From assembly GCF_900240265.1 (NCBI RefSeq), contig NZ_LT964740.1, positions 450,777 to 514,776 on the forward strand: a stretch of DNA of 64,000 nt. The letters are read 5' to 3'. The notes under the pieces are model-generated. The model did no database searches. It worked only from the letters and a program-made list of their open reading frames with translations, and was not told the DNA's origin. This document shows, in pieces, positions 43,333 to 52,146 of the stretch (position 1 is its first letter; every line of letters starts with the position of its first letter). A program made the position numbers and the translations under genes. The DNA is from Galactobacillus timonensis (lineage in GTDB: Bacteria; Bacillota_I; Bacilli_A; Erysipelotrichales; Erysipelotrichaceae).

Positions 43333-44943
43333 ATGAACCATCTGCTGTTTCTAACCGGAGTCATTCTGATTTTCTGTGCCATCTTCCAGAAACTTTTCCG
43401 TCGGACGGGCGTTCCCGGCCTCTTTCTTTTCATTGCGGCCGGCATGATCTTCGGATCCGACGGCCTGTTTCGCATCCCCTTCGAAGACTACGATGTTGCC
43501 GGCACCCTGTGTTCGGCGGCCCTCGTTCTGATCATTTATTACGGCGGTCTGGGGACAAACCTCAAAGCGGCAAAGCCTGTTCTCGCCAAGGCAGTTCTGC
43601 TGTCCAGTGTCGGCAGTCTGCTGACGGCGCTGCTGGTCAGCAGCTTTGCGATTGTTGTTCTTGGGATGACGGTTTTGGAAGGTCTGCTTCTGGGCGCCGT
43701 GATCTGCTCGACAGATGCGGCTTCCGTCTTCTCGATTCTAAGGTCAAGGAAGATGGACCTGCGCTATGGAACCGCATCGCTTCTGGAAGTGGAGAGCGGA
43801 TCCAACGATCCTGTTTCCTATCTTCTGACCATGGTGGTGCTCAGCCTGCTGCAGGGAAACGGCCTTTCCACAGGGCAGATCATAAAGATGCTCCTATTGC
43901 AGATTGTCGTCGGTGCTCTGATCGGAGTGCTGGTTGCCTGGGTGGCGCTGCGACTGCTGCGGCTGTTCCATTTGAAAGATGCGGTATTGACGGAAGCACT
44001 TCTGCTTGGCTTCGGTCTGCTTTCGTATGCTTTGGCGTCCGGGCTTGAGGGCAACGGGTATCTTGCCGTGTACATGGCCGGCATCCTGATCGGAAATCAT
44101 ACGATTCCGGATAAAACCGAAAGCATCCGGTTCTTCCACAGTCTCACGAGTCTCATGCAGATGCTGCTGTTCTTTCTGCTCGGCTTGCTTGCCTTTCCTT
44201 CCCGTCTTCCTGCAGTCGCGTTCCAGGCGCTTCTGGTCGCTCTGTTTCTGACGTTTGCGGCCAGGCCGGCGGCCGTCTTTCTTCTGCTGGCGCCTCTGCA
44301 CTGTCCGCGGAACCAGCGCCTGTTCATTTCATTTGCAGGCATGCGCGGTGCCGCTTCCATCGCCTTCGCCATCATGGCGCTCAGCCCGGGGATCACGCTT
44401 TCCTATGATCTGTTCCATATGGTATTCTTCATCGTCCTGTTTTCCATTCTGTTTCAGGGTTCCCTGATTCCATCGGCGGCCCGAAAGCTCGATCTCATCG
44501 ATGCCGGGGAAGATGTCATGGCGACGTTCAACGACACGGTTGAGGATCTGCCGGTACAGTTCGTGCGCTTCCAGCTTCCTTCAGGACATCCATGGAACGG
44601 GCGGACGGTCAGTGAAATCACCTTTCCTCCGCAGTCGATCCTTCCGGTCATTGAACGCAATCACCAGCAGATCGTTCCCAGGGGCGATACCCGCCTGCAG
44701 GCCGGCGACATCCTGATCCTGTGCGGTGCGGAAGGCGGCGATGCCGACAGCAGCGGCATGCACGAAATCTGTCTCACGGCCTTCCATGACTGGACGGGAC
44801 GAAAACTTGCGGATCTGGCGCTGGAAGACGAGCTGATCATCTTCATCCGCCGCCATGGCACGACGCTGATTCCTTCCGGGGATACGGTTCTTGCGGCCGG
44901 CGACCTGCTTTACGTCATCAGTAAACCCGTTTCCGGGGCATAA
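43333..44943 (+). CDS. K+/H+ or Na+/H+ antiporter, CPA1 type with TrkA_C domains
   Basis: This 536-aa protein exchanges cations for protons across the membrane. Residues 1-390 hold about 12 hydrophobic segments, with EVESGSNDPVSY near 150 and FISFAGMRGAAS near 325, both typical of NhaP2. The C-terminus has two TrkA_C-like ligand-binding domains (about 410-475 and 480-535). The start is the ATG at 43333 because the long upstream extension is antisense to the SDR gene. Confidence 0.9.
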   Translation: MNHLLFLTGVILIFCAIFQKLFRRTGVPGLFLFIAAGMIFGSDGLFRIPFEDYDVAGTLCSAALVLIIYYGGLGTNLKAAKPVLAKAVLLSSVGSLLTALLVSSFAIVVLGMTVLEGLLLGAVICSTDAASVFSILRSRKMDLRYGTASLLEVESGSNDPVSYLLTMVVLSLLQGNGLSTGQIIKMLLLQIVVGALIGVLVAWVALRLLRLFHLKDAVLTEALLLGFGLLSYALASGLEGNGYLAVYMAGILIGNHTIPDKTESIRFFHSLTSLMQMLLFFLLGLLAFPSRLPAVAFQALLVALFLTFAARPAAVFLLLAPLHCPRNQRLFISFAGMRGAASIAFAIMALSPGITLSYDLFHMVFFIVLFSILFQGSLIPSAARKLDLIDAGEDVMATFNDTVEDLPVQFVRFQLPSGHPWNGRTVSEITFPPQSILPVIERNHQQIVPRGDTRLQAGDILILCGAEGGDADSSGMHEICLTAFHDWTGRKLADLALEDELIIFIRRHGTTLIPSGDTVLAAGDLLYVISKPVSGA

Positions 44944-44979
44944 AAAAGAACGCAGGGCTCTTCTTCAACCCATGCGTTC
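44942..44979 (-). terminator. Terminator of the TetR operon
   Basis: GAACGCA and TGCGTTC pair and are followed on the minus strand by six T residues. It lies between the converging antiporter and 152-aa genes. Confidence 0.75.
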
Positions 44980-44996
44980 CCTGCATTCCCAAAGCT

Positions 44997-45455
44997 TCAG
45001 TCAATATGAATTTCGTTTGAATCGGAAGTGTCCGGCTCACTCTTCTCCTCCGGTGCAGCAGCTGTTTCCTGCGCTGTCGTATCGGATGCAGCCGTTTCTG
45101 CAGCTGCTTCTTCCTTTTCTTCCTGCGCCTGCTGCTGATCCAGGGCGGCAAGCTTTTCGTTGAGCAGCTGAATCAGTTCGCGGTTGGACTTGATCAGATT
45201 CAGAACATCATCCATGCCCTCAACCGGCTTGCCGGCTGTCAAAGCGTCATAGTAAGCTTCACCAAGGCGAGCATAGGACTTGTTCAAAGTCCGTTTATGT
45301 TCGCCGATCTGGCTCTTAAGCTCAAGCTTCTGACGCATTACGGACGCGTAGTCGGCAGCGCTCTTGGCGCCGTCATTTACCAGCTTTGCAAAGGAAGTTG
45401 CCGTATCGCTTACAAAACGTGTGAAATCATCAGTCGTCTTTTTCCAGTCATTCAT
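44997..45455 (-). CDS. Coiled-coil protein of unknown function, 152 aa
   Basis: The protein is helical: residues 1-105 (TTDDFTRFVSDTATSFAKLV ... LNEKLAALDQQQ) look like an amphipathic coiled coil. The tail is Ala/Glu/Thr-rich and disordered. It resembles phasin-like or envelope stress helpers in length only, and I cannot name a family. It follows the TetR gene by 44 bases and is probably its target. Confidence 0.75.
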   Translation of the reverse strand: MNDWKKTTDDFTRFVSDTATSFAKLVNDGAKSAADYASVMRQKLELKSQIGEHKRTLNKSYARLGEAYYDALTAGKPVEGMDDVLNLIKSNRELIQLLNEKLAALDQQQAQEEKEEAAAETAASDTTAQETAAAPEEKSEPDTSDSNEIHID

Positions 45456-45498
45456 AGGTTTTATCTCCTTCTTTCTTTTTCCTGGTTATTTGTTTATT

Positions 45499-46062
45499 TC
45501 AGTTCATCGAATGCAGATAATCTTCAATGCGCTTCGCGATTTCGTCGAAGCCGTCTCTGGTGTACCGGGCAAGATCTGCCAGCCCTCCGATAATGGCATC
45601 GGCATAGGCATCCGGATCATCGACATGGAGCTTTGACAGGCGGTTGCCCTCCTCGAGAAGTTCTCTCAGACTGTCACGCGCCGTCTGCTTGGCTTCATCG
45701 ATCGTGCGACTGCTGAGAAGTGTCAGATCGATGTTTGCCCGATGGGCATCCAGGTTTTCCCACATCATCCGGAACGACTCCATCGTCCCGGTCAGAAAGC
45801 TGCGCAGACGCTCATCGAAGTCGTCCGACGCGTCGATTGCCTTCTGCAGCGAGCATTTCATCTGGCGGTTGTATTTCTGGGAAATCGCTTCGATGACATC
45901 GTCCTTGGAATTGAAGTAGTAATAGAACAAACCCTTGGCAACATTCATTTCCTTGACAATCGCGGCAACGGTCGTATCAACGACGCCATGTTCCTTGAAG
46001 AGCTGTTCAGCGGCGTTGATGAACTGGTTACGGCGGTCATCGCTATCATGCGGCTCGCTCAT
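45499..46062 (-). CDS. TetR family transcriptional regulator
   Basis: The 187-aa protein has an N-terminal TetR HTH (FINAAEQLFKEHGVVDTTVAAIVKEMNVAKGLFYYYFNSKDDV, residues about 13-55) and a helical ligand domain. GGAGGT precedes the ATG. The promoter region contains a perfect palindrome between its own -35 and -10 boxes, so autoregulation is likely. Ligand unknown. Confidence 0.93.
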   Translation of the reverse strand: MSEPHDSDDRRNQFINAAEQLFKEHGVVDTTVAAIVKEMNVAKGLFYYYFNSKDDVIEAISQKYNRQMKCSLQKAIDASDDFDERLRSFLTGTMESFRMMWENLDAHRANIDLTLLSSRTIDEAKQTARDSLRELLEEGNRLSKLHVDDPDAYADAIIGGLADLARYTRDGFDEIAKRIEDYLHSMN

Positions 46063-46082
46063 TTGTTCACCTCCTATGCTTA

Positions 46083-46111
46083 GATATACATTTTGACTGA
46101 CCGTCGGTCAA
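46083..46111 (-). promoter_or_regulatory. TetR gene promoter with embedded operator
   Basis: Minus-strand TTGACC (46106-46111) and TATATC (46083-46088) are exactly 17 bp apart. The palindrome TGACCGTCGGTCA (46098-46110) overlaps the -35 box, the expected place for a TetR operator. The same site also faces rlmA. Confidence 0.75.
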
Positions 46112-46161
46112 TACAAAACAAAGATTATGGGAAACTTCACAAAATTCGATACAATAAAACC

Positions 46162-46932
46162 ATGAAACTATTGTGCCCAATCTGCGGAAAACCGCTGAAG
46201 AAAGTAGAAAAGGCAGCCGTCTGTGAAAACGGCCATTCCTATGACTATGCCCGCCAGGGCTATCTGAATCTCTATCTGAAACAGAGTGTGGATCATGGCG
46301 ATAACAAGGCAATGGTCCAGGCAAGAACCGCCTTTCTTTCGACAGGTTCCTATGCCTTTCTGAAAGACAGGCTGGTGGAGAAGGTCAAAGAGGCGCATCC
46401 CGGTGTCCTTGTCGATCTTGGCTGTGGGGAAGGATGGTATACCAGGGATCTTCCCGCCGATGAAAAATACGGCTTCGATCTGTCCAAGGAAGCGCTCAAG
46501 CATGCTGCGAAAAATGATCCGGCTTCCCAATACGCCGTTGCCTCGATCTTTCACCTCCCTTTGCCGGATGAATGTGCCGATGCGGTACTGACCTGCTTTG
46601 CGCCGGCGGCGGAGGAAGAGATTGTGCGCATTCTGAAACCGGGCGGAATTTTCCTCTTTGTAACACCGGGGCCGGACCATCTGATGGAGATGAAGAAGGT
46701 ACTCTACGACGTGCCGTATCAGAATGAGCTGAAGGATCTTGGCATCCAAATGACATTGAAGGATACGGAAACCATTGAGCATTCCTTCCATGTGAGTCAG
46801 GACAATCTAATGAATCTCTTTGAGATGACGCCGTACGCGCACCGTACCCCTGCCGAAGCCATTGACCGTCTCAGGAAGCTGGATGGCATGGATCTGACGG
46901 CACAGTTTGTAATCCGAACCTATCAGAAGTAA
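46162..46932 (+). CDS. rlmA: 23S rRNA (guanine-N1)-methyltransferase RlmA
   Basis: This 256-aa SAM enzyme methylates a guanine (G745 or G748) in 23S rRNA. The N-terminal zinc finger CPICGKPL ... CENGHSYD is followed by ARQGYLNL, then SAM motif VDLGCGEGWYT near 90. Complete. Start at the ATG at 46162; earlier in-frame codons lie in the TetR promoter. The divergent TetR operator is close upstream. Confidence 0.9.
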   Translation: MKLLCPICGKPLKKVEKAAVCENGHSYDYARQGYLNLYLKQSVDHGDNKAMVQARTAFLSTGSYAFLKDRLVEKVKEAHPGVLVDLGCGEGWYTRDLPADEKYGFDLSKEALKHAAKNDPASQYAVASIFHLPLPDECADAVLTCFAPAAEEEIVRILKPGGIFLFVTPGPDHLMEMKKVLYDVPYQNELKDLGIQMTLKDTETIEHSFHVSQDNLMNLFEMTPYAHRTPAEAIDRLRKLDGMDLTAQFVIRTYQK

Positions 46933-46942
46933 GAATAACTAT

Positions 46943-46966
46943 AAAACTGCCCTTTCGGGCAGCTTA
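46943..46966. terminator. Bidirectional terminator rlmA / RHH gene
   Basis: CTGCCC and GGGCAG pair around a short loop, with T-rich sequence on both sides. It lies between the convergent rlmA and ribbon-helix-helix genes. Confidence 0.7.
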
Positions 46967-47158
46967 TTTGATATCGAAATCCGGTTCTTCGTCGAGATGT
47001 TCGGAAACGTATTTTCCGTTTTTTTTGCGCTGCTTGACGCATTCTGTAAGAAGGTATTCGATCTGGCCGTTAACGGAGCGGAAATCATCCTCCGCCCATG
47101 CTGCGATGGCATCATACAGCTTATCATCGAGTCTCAGCGGTATCTGTTTTCTGGCCAC
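46964..47158 (-). CDS. Ribbon-helix-helix (Arc-like) DNA-binding protein, 64 aa
   Basis: The protein starts MARKQIPLRLDDKLYDAIAAWAEDDFRSVNGQIEYLL, the pattern of a ribbon-helix-helix dimer. The GTG start at 47156-47158 has AGGAGG 8 bases before it. It lies 24 bases after the SPFH gene and is cotranscribed with it. Such pairs recur in Bacillota; it may regulate the SPFH gene. Confidence 0.85.
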   Translation of the reverse strand: MARKQIPLRLDDKLYDAIAAWAEDDFRSVNGQIEYLLTECVKQRKKNGKYVSEHLDEEPDFDIK

Positions 47159-47182
47159 GTTGTTTACCTCCTGCTTTGATCA

Positions 47183-48184
47183 TCAATAGAGACTTCCGGA
47201 ATTAACCACCGGCTGGGCATCATGGTTGCCGCACAGAACAACCAGAAGGTTGCTCACCATGGCGGCCTTGCGCTCCTCGTCGAGATCAACGACGCCGTTT
47301 TCCTTGAGACGTTCCAGTGCCATTTCAACCATGCCTACAGCACCATCAACGATCATCTTGCGCGCGTCAATGACGGCACTTGCCTGTTGTCTCTGCAGCA
47401 TGACAGCTGCTATTTCCGGAGCATAGGCAAGATACGTGATCCGTGCTTCTAGAATTTCAAGACCTGCGCCATCGACCTTCTTCTGAATCAGGTCGCGGAT
47501 TCTGTCGGCGACAACTGTCGTTGAGCCGCGCAGTGATCCATCATCCGCCTTCCCGTCGCCTGTCGTATCGACATTTGGCGCAACATCATATGGATAAATC
47601 TTAACAATATCACGAACCGCCGTGTCTACCTGAAGTGAAAGATATTCTTTGTAGTTGTCGACATTGAAGACGGCCTTTGCCGTATCCTTCACCTGCCAGA
47701 TGACGGCGACACTGATTTCAACCGGATTGCCGAGAACATCGTTGACCTTCTGTTTCGCGTTGGAAAGGGTCATTGCCTTCAGAGAAATCTTCTTACTGAC
47801 ATTCAGAGATGACTGAGCAGATGCGCTGCGGACGCGCAGTCTTGTTCCGCCGTCATCGACGTCACCGCTCTGTCCCAGTTTTGTATCTGCGGCAGGATTG
47901 ACGGCTACCGAAAACGGATTGACATAATAGAACCCGGGCTTCCGCAATGTCCCCGTATATTTTCCAAACAGCGTCAGTACAAGTGCTTCCTGGGGATTGA
48001 CCACCTTCAGTCCGCAAAGAGGGATCCAGATCAGGCACATCAGAATGACGATGACAGTGATCAGCCAGTCAAGCTCAAAACGGGCTGCCGCAAAGATGCC
48101 GAGAGTCAGCAACACATACAATGCGAGGATGCCAAGCAGAACAGCCATGCCGTTCTGTTTGATGTTGAGTTCTTTCTCTTCCAT
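47183..48184 (-). CDS. SPFH/Band 7 domain membrane protein
   Basis: The 333-aa protein has two hydrophobic helices near the N-terminus (about residues 14-34 and 38-58) and an SPFH domain (LVLTLFGKYTGTLRKPGFYYVNPF, later VEISVAVIWQVKDTAKAVFNV). A C-terminal helical stretch follows. Family members scaffold membrane microdomains and protease complexes; the precise partner is unknown. It is followed by a small RHH gene. Confidence 0.9.
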   Translation of the reverse strand: MEEKELNIKQNGMAVLLGILALYVLLTLGIFAAARFELDWLITVIVILMCLIWIPLCGLKVVNPQEALVLTLFGKYTGTLRKPGFYYVNPFSVAVNPAADTKLGQSGDVDDGGTRLRVRSASAQSSLNVSKKISLKAMTLSNAKQKVNDVLGNPVEISVAVIWQVKDTAKAVFNVDNYKEYLSLQVDTAVRDIVKIYPYDVAPNVDTTGDGKADDGSLRGSTTVVADRIRDLIQKKVDGAGLEILEARITYLAYAPEIAAVMLQRQQASAVIDARKMIVDGAVGMVEMALERLKENGVVDLDEERKAAMVSNLLVVLCGNHDAQPVVNSGSLY

Positions 48185-48250
48185 AATCAGTTATCCTTTC
48201 TGATATTATTTTGATATCACATTGTATACACTGTTGTCAATACATACGCC

Positions 48251-48283
48251 AAAAAAAGACGATCGAATGATCGATCGCCTTTT
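48251..48283 (-). terminator. Terminator of the radical SAM gene
   Basis: GACGATCGA and TCGATCGCC pair around a 4-base loop and the minus strand continues into seven T residues. It lies 17 bases beyond the stop codon. Confidence 0.85.
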
Positions 48284-48299
48284 CTTTGAAATGATGGAA

Positions 48300-49709
48300 T
48301 TACTTAGCAGAACGAGCAACCGTAGCTTCTTCGTTGTGCTTCTCACGAGCCTCACGGATGTTCTTCTCTTCTTCCCAGAGCTTAGCTGCACGCGGAGCCC
48401 ATGCGTCTGCATACGGCTTCGTCTTAGCGCAGAGGTGCTCAGCAGACTCCGGCGAAGTCAGGTCTGTGCTGTGAGCGCCGGAAGCCTGAACCATCTCGGT
48501 CAGACGGCCGGAGTTCTCCAGCATCGGGCACGGCATCAGCATATCCTGGTTGAACGGCTGGTTCTCACGATACTGCATGAACAGCGGCTGACGCAGGCAG
48601 TCCAGCAGATCCTCGTTCTTGATGTTTGCAGAGCTGTAGTGGATGAAGACGCACGGCTCAACATCACCTGCCGAGTTGATATGGCAGTAGTTGCGGCCGC
48701 CGGCGATGCATCCGCCAATATACTCACCATCGTTCTGGAAGTCGATCGTGAAGATCGGGAACGGAGACTCTTCGGAACGGATGTAACGAACACGGCGGTA
48801 TACAAACTCACGCTCATCCGGTGTCAGCAGCAGATCCGGCGAAGCATCGTTTCCTACCGGCATGTAGTGGAAGAACCAGGCAATACGTGCCCCCTTCGAA
48901 ATCAGAAGGTTGATGAAGTCATCCGAAGTAACTGCCTTGTAGTTTGCATGCGTATAGCAGATCGAAACTGCAAACGGAATACCACGGGCATGCAGCTTGT
49001 CGAGAGCCGTCATAACCTTGTCATAGGTGCCGGCACCACGGCGGGCATCCGTCGTCTCCTTGGAGCCTTCGATGGACGGTGCGAAGGAAATGTTGCCCAG
49101 ACGAACAACTTCATCCAGGAACTCATCCGTCATCAGCGTCGTATTCGTGAAGATGTGGAAGTAGCAGTCATTGTGCTTCTCCGCAAGCTTCAGGATATCG
49201 TCCTTACGAACCAGCGGTTCGCCGCCTGTCATCAGATACAGATAGATACCGAGATCCTTACCCTGCGAAATGATCTTGTCCATTTCATCATAGGTCAGGT
49301 TGTTCTTGTAGCCGTATTCAGCAGCCCAGCAGCCGATGCAGTGCATGTTGCACGCAGAGGTCGGGTCAAACAGAATCGTCCAAGGAATGTTGCACTTGTA
49401 CTTGGCAGCCATCTTACGCTCACGCGGCAGACCAAGCATCGACGCATTGATGACAAAGTTGTTCATGAACTTGTCCATGCAGTTCTTGTCGATTTCCTTG
49501 AAGATCGTCATTGCATACTTGTACCACTTGTTGTCCTTATCCGAAAGAACTCTGCGGACATAGGCAATCTGCTTCGGCATAGCGACATCGCCGCCGTACT
49601 TTTCCAGCCAGTCCAGAATCTTCGGAATGTTGTTCTCCGGATCCTTCTGCAGGTACCCAAGAACCTGTTTAACTCCGAAAGCCTTAACACTCTCACTAAA
49701 AGAAGTCAT
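48300..49709 (-). CDS. Radical SAM protein, 469 aa, unknown substrate
   Basis: The radical SAM core has CNMHCIGC near residue 120, binding the [4Fe-4S] cluster, then YLYLMTGGEPL near 150. The C-terminus has further cysteines (GGCIAGGRNYCHINSAGDVEPC near 340) in a SPASM-like layout for auxiliary clusters. The N-terminal 100 residues are helical and unassigned. It is a single-gene unit, next to the SPFH operon. Substrate cannot be told from sequence. Confidence 0.9.
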   Translation of the reverse strand: MTSFSESVKAFGVKQVLGYLQKDPENNIPKILDWLEKYGGDVAMPKQIAYVRRVLSDKDNKWYKYAMTIFKEIDKNCMDKFMNNFVINASMLGLPRERKMAAKYKCNIPWTILFDPTSACNMHCIGCWAAEYGYKNNLTYDEMDKIISQGKDLGIYLYLMTGGEPLVRKDDILKLAEKHNDCYFHIFTNTTLMTDEFLDEVVRLGNISFAPSIEGSKETTDARRGAGTYDKVMTALDKLHARGIPFAVSICYTHANYKAVTSDDFINLLISKGARIAWFFHYMPVGNDASPDLLLTPDEREFVYRRVRYIRSEESPFPIFTIDFQNDGEYIGGCIAGGRNYCHINSAGDVEPCVFIHYSSANIKNEDLLDCLRQPLFMQYRENQPFNQDMLMPCPMLENSGRLTEMVQASGAHSTDLTSPESAEHLCAKTKPYADAWAPRAAKLWEEEKNIREAREKHNEEATVARSAK

Positions 49710-49870
49710 ATCTCGTTCTCCTTAACCGGATTCATTAAATCACCAAAAAATTGATGTGAAAAGCACCCTAAAGCCGATTTTGAACAGATCGAAGAAAGTG
49801 TATACCGCGGGCTTTTCTTGCGAATATTCGTGATTGCGTTTACATTGATGACAGTGAAAAAGGAGTCTAT

Positions 49871-50860
49871 ATGATCTATCCCAATTTTCTGAAAAAGGGA
49901 GATACCATCGGCATCTGTGCACCCAGTGCAGGGGCTGGCGACCACGGGAGTCTGCCCAATTATCTGATGTCCCTTGATACCCTTCACTCGCGCGGGTTCA
50001 ATACCGTGGAAACGCCCAATGTTCGCCTCGAAAGCAACCGCGGCGGAAGCGCTGAAGAGCGCGGCGAAGAATTCACGAGCCTGTTCGCAAATGAGAAGGT
50101 CAATGCCGTTATGGCAGCGGCGGGCGGCGATTTCAACTTTGAAATGCTCCCCTTTGTGGACTGGGAAACAGTATCCAGGCACCCGAAATGGACCATGGGC
50201 GCATCGGATCCCACCAGCCTCCTTTACACAATGACAACGCGCTATGACATTGCGACCTTCTATGGTTACAATGCCGGATCCTTTGACGAGATGAATCCCT
50301 ATAAGGAAGTAAATCTGATGATGCTCAAAGGTGCCTCCGTCAGTCAGCAGTCCTCTCCTGTCCATGCAGGCAAGGCACGCTGGATGGAAGACTATGGCGG
50401 CGTCGATACGCCGACCATCTATGAAAGCAGCCAGGAGACTCTTTCTCTTTCCGGCCGCTGTATCGGCGGATGTATCGACGTTCTTAAGGACATGATCGGA
50501 ACACCCTATGACGGCACGGCTCAGTTTATTGAACGCTACGCAGACGATGGCATCCTGTGGTACTTCGATGACTTCTCGTTCTCTGCCGAAGTACTCTATC
50601 GCACCCTTCTGCAGATGAAGTATGCCGGCTGGTTCCGCCATTGCAGAGGCGTTCTGATCGGACGTGTACTCATTCCGCATTCCGATACAGGAATGACTTA
50701 CAGAGAAGCTGTAGAACTTGCATTCGCCCCATTGTCCATCCCGTGGGTCATGGAGATGGACATCGGTCACACCGTACCGGCCTGGACAATGATCAACGGC
50801 GCCATCGCCGATGTTTCCATCACCAATGGCGAAGGAAGTATTTCCTTCCGGTGCATCTAG
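49871..50860 (+). CDS. S66 family serine peptidase (LD-carboxypeptidase/MccF-like)
   Basis: The 329-aa protein has the S66 catalytic Ser in GASDPTSLL near residue 117 and the C-terminal GHTVPAWTM with the His of the triad. Family members trim murein tetrapeptides or inactivate microcin C-like nucleotides; with 329 aa and this start (IYPNFLKKGDTIGICAPSAG) it resembles the MccF-like branch. AAAGGAG precedes the ATG. Confidence 0.88.
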   Translation: MIYPNFLKKGDTIGICAPSAGAGDHGSLPNYLMSLDTLHSRGFNTVETPNVRLESNRGGSAEERGEEFTSLFANEKVNAVMAAAGGDFNFEMLPFVDWETVSRHPKWTMGASDPTSLLYTMTTRYDIATFYGYNAGSFDEMNPYKEVNLMMLKGASVSQQSSPVHAGKARWMEDYGGVDTPTIYESSQETLSLSGRCIGGCIDVLKDMIGTPYDGTAQFIERYADDGILWYFDDFSFSAEVLYRTLLQMKYAGWFRHCRGVLIGRVLIPHSDTGMTYREAVELAFAPLSIPWVMEMDIGHTVPAWTMINGAIADVSITNGEGSISFRCI

Positions 50861-50913
50861 TTTCCTTACCACTCCAAACGATTCTGTGGTAACATAGTTC
50901 TGCTGAATCGCAT

Positions 50914-50989
50914 GGGGTTGTAGCTCAGCTGGGAGAGCGCCTGGTTCGCAATCAGGAGGTCAGGAGTTCGATCCTCCCCAGCTCCACCA
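50914..50989 (+). tRNA. tRNA-Ala (anticodon CGC)
   Basis: A complete 76-base cloverleaf with CCA encoded. The acceptor stem is GGGGTTG with CAGCTCC, including the G3:U70 pair that marks alanine tRNAs. The anticodon loop TTCGCAA gives CGC, which reads GCG. The TpsiC arm is GGAGTTCGATCC-like. Confidence 0.96.
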
Positions 50990-51005
50990 TTCAGAAGCAC
51001 TTGAA

Positions 51006-51036
51006 AAGCCGCATAACAATGCGGCTTTTTCTTTTC
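51006..51036 (+). terminator. Terminator after tRNA-Ala
   Basis: AAGCCGCAT and ATGCGGCTT pair around a 4-base loop and run into a T-rich tail. A partial second copy of AGATGCGGCTTG follows. Confidence 0.85.
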
Positions 51037-51137
51037 TTCAAGATGCGGCTTGAAATCAGAAAAGAGGCACTCTGCACCGGCCGGTACAGGAAATGCCTCC
51101 ATTACTTTGATCGTTCTGATTGATGATTTCCGATCCT

Positions 51138-52070
51138 TCAAAGCACCTGAATTGATACCGGTGAAGGGACCGCAAGAGCCTGCAGTTCCCTGCCGATGCA
51201 GCCATCATCTTCAAGTTCAAACACTGCGATATTGTCACTGTAGCGATTCGCTGCAAGCAGGTAATTGTCTACCAGGAAAATGTCACGCGGATGACGGCCA
51301 CCGCTGTAAACCGCCTGCTTTACGGTCAGACTGTCGACAGGGATCACCGAAATCAGATCTATGCCGCGCGTCGAAACGTACAGCGTCTTCTCATCCGGGG
51401 AAAGACGTACTGCCGCCGTTCCTCTGCGGCGCTGCTCACCTTCCGGAAGAACACTGGCCCTGCGCACGATGGACCAGTTATTTGTTTTGATCTCAAAGAG
51501 CTCATTGCTCAGTTCCGATACGGCATAAAGCGTCGAACCATCCGCCGTAAACACACCATGACGAATACCTGTACCGAAGGCAAAGCGAATCGACGACTGA
51601 TAATTCAGATCACGGTCAAAGATCATGATCCGGTCCAGGAACAGACACGGAACAAGCACCTGATCCCCATGGAACAGCACCTGATGACAGCCGGCCCCGT
51701 CCCGGACCAGCACACGGTTATCCAGATGAAGCTCCTGCTCATGCAGAGAAATCACCGATACCGTACCCTCATGGTAGTTTGCCGTATAGATTCTTCCACC
51801 ATTCCAGGCAACATAGCAGGACGGCGTCGTCTCAACGCGCAGCGCCGCGACAAGCGAACCATCACGTTCAAACACCTCGACACCAGCCTCTTTGCCTTCC
51901 TCCATGACCGAGGCAACACGTCCGCTGTCCGGATCCACGACAATCGCCTTGGCAGCCTTCACTTCAGCGAATACCGCCGGCTGCTCCAAATGCCCATCCG
52001 CGAACCTGCACGCATAAATACCCTTACTTCCACGTTCCGAATAAGTTCCTGTAAGAATAGTCTTTTCCAT
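51138..52070 (-). CDS. Lactonase family beta-propeller protein (6-phosphogluconolactonase-like)
   Basis: The 310-aa protein repeats beta-propeller strands throughout (TYSERGSKGIYACRFADGHL, HYEGTVSVISLHEQEL and similar). It matches the YbhE/Lactonase family; some members hydrolyse 6-phosphogluconolactone, others are uncharacterised. No signal peptide, so cytosolic. It lies after hupB with its own start signal. Confidence 0.8.
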   Translation of the reverse strand: MEKTILTGTYSERGSKGIYACRFADGHLEQPAVFAEVKAAKAIVVDPDSGRVASVMEEGKEAGVEVFERDGSLVAALRVETTPSCYVAWNGGRIYTANYHEGTVSVISLHEQELHLDNRVLVRDGAGCHQVLFHGDQVLVPCLFLDRIMIFDRDLNYQSSIRFAFGTGIRHGVFTADGSTLYAVSELSNELFEIKTNNWSIVRRASVLPEGEQRRRGTAAVRLSPDEKTLYVSTRGIDLISVIPVDSLTVKQAVYSGGRHPRDIFLVDNYLLAANRYSDNIAVFELEDDGCIGRELQALAVPSPVSIQVL

Positions 52071-52103
52071 ATGTTCAGTTTAGCACCGCCGCCCCTGCAG
52101 AGA

Positions 52104-52134
52104 CAAAAAAATGACGGCACCGAAGCACCGTCAC
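52104..52134 (-). terminator. Terminator after the HU gene
   Basis: On the minus strand GACGGTGC-TTCG-GTGCCGTC is followed by seven T residues, just past the HU stop codon. Confidence 0.85.
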
Positions 52135-52146
52135 CCGATCGATTGC

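Noticed and set aside
48222..49754. Very long plus-strand open frame (510 codons) opposite the radical SAM gene
   Set aside because: The minus strand shows clear radical SAM motifs, a start and a terminator. The plus-strand product is Arg/His/Val-rich with no motif; it is an antisense shadow.
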